44,924 bases of DNA, taken from NCBI GenBank assembly GCA_964557545.1, contig CAZLAK010000018.1, positions 1 through 44,924 on the forward strand, given 5' to 3'. The notes beneath the pieces are model-generated. The model was given only the letters and a program-made list of their open reading frames with translations. It was not told the origin of the DNA and searched no databases. The DNA comes from CAZLAK01 sp964557545. Lineage in GTDB: Bacteria; Bacillota; Desulfotomaculia; Desulfotomaculales; Pelotomaculaceae. Numbering within the stretch: position 1 is the stretch's first letter; each line of letters opens with the position of its first letter. The position numbers were made by a program, and so were the translations under genes. Shown piece by piece: positions 38,185 to 44,924 of this stretch.

Positions 38185-38295
38185 TAAATCTCAATTTAAT
38201 ACAAACCTTGAGCCTTATTTTTATTTTACACTTTTTAAGAGGTTTGTAAATAAAAATTTTCGGCGGGAGCTAAAAAAATAAAACAGGTGCAGTTT

Positions 38296-38964
38296 ATGAT
38301 CTGGGATTACGTCTACCGGACAGTTCTCATATATTTCGTCGTGCTTGTAGTTATAAGATTGATGGGAAAGCGAGAAATCGGCCAGCTTTCCCCGTTTGAT
38401 TTTGTGGTAGCAGTAATTATGGCGGAAATTGCGGCTATCCCTATGGAAGTCAGCGATATACCGCTCTGGCATTCCATTGTCCCCCTTTTGGTGCTCGGTC
38501 TACTGGAAGTGCTGTTATCTTACGCCACACTCTTCAGCACCACACTGCGTCGCCTTATCTGCGGTGAGCCGCAGGTGATTGTAAAAAACGGCAAGCTCTT
38601 GCGCGCAGAAATGAGGAAAGCCCGCTACAATTTAGACGAGTTTTTGGCTCAGGTAAGAGAAAAAGGCATTGTCAACCCGGACGATATCGAGTTTGCCGTG
38701 CTCGAAACGTCCGGCAAGTTAAGCGTTGTCTTAAAATCTCAGCGCCGGCCGCTTACTCCCGCTGATCTAGGCATACCCACCAATTACGAAGGACTGCCAG
38801 TAATTCTGATTAAGGATGGTACGGTTTTAAAAAATAACTTGCAGCAGGCTGGCTTAGACGAAGCATGGCTGGCCGGCGCCTTAGGCGAGCGGGGGCTTAA
38901 GCCGGAGAAGGTGCTTCTCTGCACTTTAAGCAGCGACGGAAATTTATTTTTATGTGAAAAATAA
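38296..38964 (+). CDS. DUF421 membrane protein (YetF/YcaP-like)
   Basis: 222 residues. Three N-terminal membrane segments (about 5-22, 35-50, 58-78) with the family pattern RLMGKREIGQLSPFDFVV are followed by a soluble domain with RKARYNLDEFLAQVREKGI and VLETSGKLSVVLK. The soluble part carries the family's conserved Arg/Asp residues; its biochemical role is not established. The start is ATG 38296 with AGGTG six bases upstream; a GTG at 38287 would overlap that site. Divergent from kor. Confidence 0.85.
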   Translation: MIWDYVYRTVLIYFVVLVVIRLMGKREIGQLSPFDFVVAVIMAEIAAIPMEVSDIPLWHSIVPLLVLGLLEVLLSYATLFSTTLRRLICGEPQVIVKNGKLLRAEMRKARYNLDEFLAQVREKGIVNPDDIEFAVLETSGKLSVVLKSQRRPLTPADLGIPTNYEGLPVILIKDGTVLKNNLQQAGLDEAWLAGALGERGLKPEKVLLCTLSSDGNLFLCEK

Positions 38965-39041
38965 ACTAAAAAAGAAGGAAATTTCCGGTTAGCGGATAAT
39001 AATCCAATAAAGTATAGTTTAAAACTCGCAGGGCAGCTGGC

Positions 39042-39665
39042 ATGATACAGCTCGACTCAAAGCAAAAAGTAATTATTCTTTTATTAGTAAGCGCTTTGCT
39101 TTTCGGCGGGGGCTACCGCCTGGCCCAATTTAAAGAGCGTGCAGCGTGCAGCCCGGCGCCGGTTTTGGAGCAGTCAGGCAGCGCTCCGGCAGCGGTCTCA
39201 AAGGAAATCCTGGTGCACGTGGCCGGGGCGGTAGAAAAACCCGGTGTCCATAAGCTTTGGCAGGGAGCACGCGTAATTGACGCGGTTAAGGCGGCTGGCC
39301 CTCTTCCCCAAGCAAGCCTCGATTCCCTCCGCCTGGCAGCTCCGGTAAGCGACGGCCAGACCATAATTGTGCCCGATAAGAGCGCGCCAAACGCTTTAAA
39401 TCCACCGCAGGCCGGTACGGGAATACAGGGTGCAAGCGTATCTTTGGCGGGAACACAGGCCGGCACCGGCAGTCTTATCAATATTAACACAGCCAGCCCA
39501 GAGGAGCTCGACACCCTACCCGGCATAGGGCCGGCCCTGGCCCAGCGCATCATCCAGTACCGGGAAACCCACGGCCCCTTTCAAACCGTGGAAGACCTGA
39601 AAAAGGTATCGGGCATTGGGGAAAAGAACTTTGAGAAGCTAAAAGATAAAATTACTGTTTATTAA
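39042..39665 (+). CDS. comEA: ComEA, competence DNA-binding protein
   Basis: 207-residue extracytoplasmic DNA receptor for transformation. One N-terminal membrane anchor (about 9-24) is followed by an SLBB domain (about 55-112, ILVHVAGAVEKPGVHKL). A Gly/Ala/Thr linker and two helix-hairpin-helix motifs come next (LDTLPGIGPALAQRI and LKKVSGIGEKNFEKL). comEC follows after 109 bases. No strong ribosome site is visible before the ATG (GGCAGC only). Confidence 0.93.
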   Translation: MIQLDSKQKVIILLLVSALLFGGGYRLAQFKERAACSPAPVLEQSGSAPAAVSKEILVHVAGAVEKPGVHKLWQGARVIDAVKAAGPLPQASLDSLRLAAPVSDGQTIIVPDKSAPNALNPPQAGTGIQGASVSLAGTQAGTGSLININTASPEELDTLPGIGPALAQRIIQYRETHGPFQTVEDLKKVSGIGEKNFEKLKDKITVY

Positions 39666-39774
39666 GGTTAACCAGTCAATTACTAGCTCAAAGCATCACG
39701 GGTGGCCCTTGTAATGAACACCGGCACGTTTTTTTGGACGCCGCTGCTAAAGTCTATTTTATTAGTTTAGCTGT

Positions 39775-42295
39775 ATGAAAAGGCCTCTTGTTCTCATAAC
39801 GCTTTTTTACCTGGCAGGGGTTTTGGCCGGGGGAACGCCGGGCATAAAAGTCCAGGCCGCCTTCGGTCTTGCCCTCTTTTGTTTTTTGGCCTGTGTGCTG
39901 ACCGTTTTCCTTGAGCGGGCCGCGCCGGGAAAAAATTTCAGCGGCTGGTCATTCATGCTCCTATTCTTTTCCCTCGGACTGTTTTTAAGCGCCCTATCGC
40001 TGGAAAAGAGCAAATCTCCGCTTTCTCTATTTTACGGGCAGGAGCTGACCCTTTGGGGCCGGGTAGTTGCCGACCCCGACCTAAGGCAGGACAAGGTTTA
40101 CTACCTTTTAAGGGTTGAGCGGGTTGAAGCCGGCCCAAAAATCTTTGCCTCTTCCGGCACAGTGAGAATTTCTGTAAGAGAACCGGAACAGGTCTTTTCG
40201 TACGGCGACAGACTTTTGGCCAAGGGTTTTTTCTACTGGCCGAAAAGCGCGGGCAATCCCGGCGCCTTTGACTACTCCGTTTTTTTGCAAAGACAGGGCA
40301 TAGCCGGGATACTCGCCGCAAAAAAAAGCGCGGACGTAAAAAAAGCGGGCGACGGCCCGTCCAACCCCTTGCTTTCCTGTGCCTACACCTTAAAAAAGAA
40401 AATGGCCCGTGCTGCCGGGAAGGCGCTTACGCCCGGGCAGGCGGCCGTATTAAACGGCATGATTTTCGGCGTGCAGGGGCAGTTGGACAAAAACACCCGG
40501 CAAGCTTTTAGCGAAACCGGCCTGGTGCACATTTTAAGCGTTTCCGGCTTGCACGTGGGCCTTGTGCTGGCTGGGGTTCTGGCGGTATTAAAGTTGGTCA
40601 AAGCGGGAGTGCAAGCGTATGCGCCCGCTGCCACACCCGTCCTCGTCTTCTACGCCCTGATGACCGGCGCCGGGCCGGCCGTGCTGCGCTCCACCGTTAT
40701 GGCCCTCTTTCTCCTGTGGGCCCACCACTTGGGCCGCCAGCGGGACTGGCCCACCACCATGTCCCTGGCCGCGCTGTTCATCCTCCTCATCAAACCCACA
40801 GAGCTTTACAACCCGGGCTTTCAGCTCTCCTTTGCCGCCACCTGGGGCATTCTCGGCTTGGGGCCTTACATCGAGGAAATTCTTACGGCCAAAAATAAAA
40901 GCGGCCAAAAAATCCCCGCTTGCCTCAAAACCGCCGTACAGGCGCTAGCCGTTTCCCTGGCCGCCCAACTGGCCGCCGTGCCCCTGGTAGCCTGGCATTA
41001 CAACCTCTTTTCCCTTGTTTCTGTCCCCGCCAACTTAGTAAGCCTGCCCCTTTTGAGTTTAATAATGCTGTACGGCGTTTTGGCCGCTTTCCTCGGCCTT
41101 ATTTGGCTGCCGCTGGCCGGCGCCGTAAACGTGGTCACCGGGGCTCTTTTAGAGGCCTTTGTCCAGCTGGTCCAGTTTTTGCACCAAATCCCGGCAGCAG
41201 CGGTTTACGTGCCGCCCCCACCTCTTTTAGCCGCGGCTGCCTGGTACATCGCTTTGCTGCTCTTTGCCCAAAAAAGGCCAAAAGGCCAAAAGCCGCCGGC
41301 AAAGCTGGCCGGTTTTTTGCTCCTGGGGCTTTCGGTCCTCATCTGGTGGCCCTGGAACCCGCCCAAAGGGCTGACCTTGCACTTTATCGACGTAGGGCAG
41401 GGGGACTGCACGTTAATCCAGACTCCCGGCGGTCAAAACGTCCTCATCGACACCGGCGGTTGGCGGGAGGAATTTACTGCCGGCAGCGGGGCCGGCGACC
41501 AGGTGGTAGCCCCTTACCTGCGCCGGCTGGGCATTAACCGCCTCGACGCCCTGATACTCACCCACCCGCACGAAGACCACTGCGGCGGGGCCGCCTACCT
41601 GACCGGCGTCTTTCCCATTAAGCTGGCCGTGGTACCGCCGCTTGGCTGCACCGCTGAAAAAGGGGGCGGCGGTGATCTTACTGCCGGGGTGCCGGACGCC
41701 TACCGCGCCCTTTTAGAGGACTTGAGCAGCCACGGCACAAAAATTGCGGCCGCGGCCGCCGGTGACACCCTTCATTTAAACGGCGGGCTCCAAATAGATT
41801 TTCTGGGCCCTCCCGCAGAGCAGTGCGCGCCGGAAATGGCCGGCAACCCCAACAACACCTCCCTGGTGGCAAGACTTTGCTTTGGCGGGCACAGCTTTCT
41901 CCTTACGGGCGATATCGAGCTCTGGGCCCAGGAAGAACTGCTGAAAAGCGGAGCGGACCTGCGCTCAAACGTCCTCAAGGTGCCCCACCACGGCAGCCGC
42001 TCCCTTTTACCGCAGTTTATAGAAGCAGTCCAGCCGGCCCTGGCCGTCATATCAGTCGGAACACACAACACTTTCGGCCACCCGGCGCAAAGCACCCTGG
42101 AGGTTTTGAGCCGGTGCGGGGCAAAAGTTTTACGCACCGACCTCCACGGCGCCGTAATCGTCCACACCGACGGCAGGAGTATGAAAGTAAAAACCGGACG
42201 AACCGGGGTTTTAAGACACACCTCTCTAAACAGTTCAGCCGCGACTTTTGGCCGCGGCTTTGTTATTCATCATTTAACTTTTGGCTTTGCTGCCC

Positions 42296-42315
<20 letters not shown>
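39775..42315 (+). CDS. comEC: ComEC/Rec2 DNA-uptake channel
   Basis: 846 residues. Multiple membrane helices and the Competence domain occupy about residues 1-530, including FSETGLVHILSVSGLHVGLVLAG. The C-terminal MBL domain starts at LHFIDVGQGDCTLIQ, with metal ligands HPHEDHCGG and VPHHGSRS. It imports single-stranded DNA. The last ~38 residues after VHTDGRSMKVKTG look unlike the family and are encoded over a GC-rich hairpin. They run 20 bases into the 3' end of leuS on the other strand. The natural stop may have been lost. The start has no good ribosome site. Confidence 0.92.
42237..42259 (+). terminator. Hairpin at the 3' end of comEC
   Basis: AGCCGCG and CGCGGCT form a 7-bp stem with a nine-base loop, followed by TTGTTATT on the plus strand. 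It lies inside the apparent comEC reading frame, 56 bases before its stop codon ends. It is probably the intended terminator between the convergent comEC and leuS. Confidence 0.5.
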
Positions 42316-44779
<2,464 letters not shown>

Positions 44780-44866
44780 ATTTGCTCCACCTCGCAGCCA
44801 AAAGCAAATACTGGCGTGATGCGGTGCCACATTCCACCAAAAGCAGGTTCCCACATCCAGATGTAA

Positions 44867-44896
44867 ATTTTATCACATAAACAGCTCAATTCTCAA
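44867..44896 (-). promoter_or_regulatory. Putative promoter of leuS
   Basis: TTGAGA (44896-44891) and TAAAAT (44872-44867) are 18 bases apart. The leader to the TTG start would be about 80 bases and contains GTGGCACCGC, which resembles the T-box core. Confidence 0.5.
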
Positions 44897-44924
44897 GGAA
44901 AGCCGTCTTAAGCTGTCTCAATTT

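Noticed and set aside
44780..44854. N-terminal extension of leuS
   Set aside because: The ribosome site GGTGGAG lies just before the TTG at 44779, and the extra residues do not resemble LeuS.
44780..44872. Full T-box riboswitch before leuS
   Set aside because: Only the core GTGGCACCGC is present; no specifier stem or terminator is visible in the available leader.

Overview
The window looks like chromosomal DNA of an anaerobic, low-to-mid GC Firmicute (Clostridia, Peptococcaceae-like). Evidence: a T-box leader, sigma-A type promoters, GGAGG ribosome sites with many TTG/GTG starts, diadenylate cyclase CdaA with its YbbR partner, comEA/comEC, a radical-SAM aminomutase, citramalate synthase, and a ferredoxin-linked 2-oxoacid oxidoreductase. 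I saw no rRNA, tRNA, CRISPR array, prophage or insertion sequence.

Region 1 (1-9041) is largely about osmotic balance. A glycine-betaine ABC transporter (substrate-binding protein cut by the window edge, ATPase, permease) is followed by an apparent operon of a glutamate 2,3-aminomutase (beta-glutamate), a sucrose-phosphate-synthase-like glycosyltransferase and a sucrose-phosphate-phosphatase-like HAD enzyme. Converging on these are an MscS-type channel, cdaR and the c-di-AMP synthase cdaA. Uptake, synthesis, emergency release and a signalling nucleotide for osmolytes thus sit side by side.

Region 2 (9085-21442, minus strand) is a branched-chain amino acid operon: promoter, T-box leader (specifier probably AUC, Ile), ilvE, ilvB, ilvN, ilvC, a second ilvB, leuA, leuC, leuD, leuB, cimA. 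CimA plus LeuCD/LeuB gives isoleucine from pyruvate without threonine deaminase. ilvD is missing. No clear terminator separates cimA from cdaA-cdaR-mscS.

Region 3 (21564-29999) has a proline-rich unknown protein, a signalling set (single-domain response regulator, GAF/HD-GYP protein, and a hybrid histidine kinase whose N-terminus is an NAD-type Rossmann domain), argH, two very small genes, a DUF3006 / ComEC-like hydrolase pair and a NifU-like scaffold. Region 4 (30180-33381) has an orphan DNA adenine methylase and trpBA, whose leader carries a run of (G/U)AG triplets followed by a terminator, as in TRAP-controlled trp operons.

Region 5 (33387-44896) has a sigma-54-type activator, a korDABC operon, a divergent DUF421 membrane protein separated from kor by a 15-bp inverted repeat, comEA-comEC, and leuS converging on comEC.

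The strongest candidates for something undescribed are the Rossmann-domain hybrid kinase, the osmolyte cluster joined to c-di-AMP genes, and the TRAP-like control of a trpBA-only operon.
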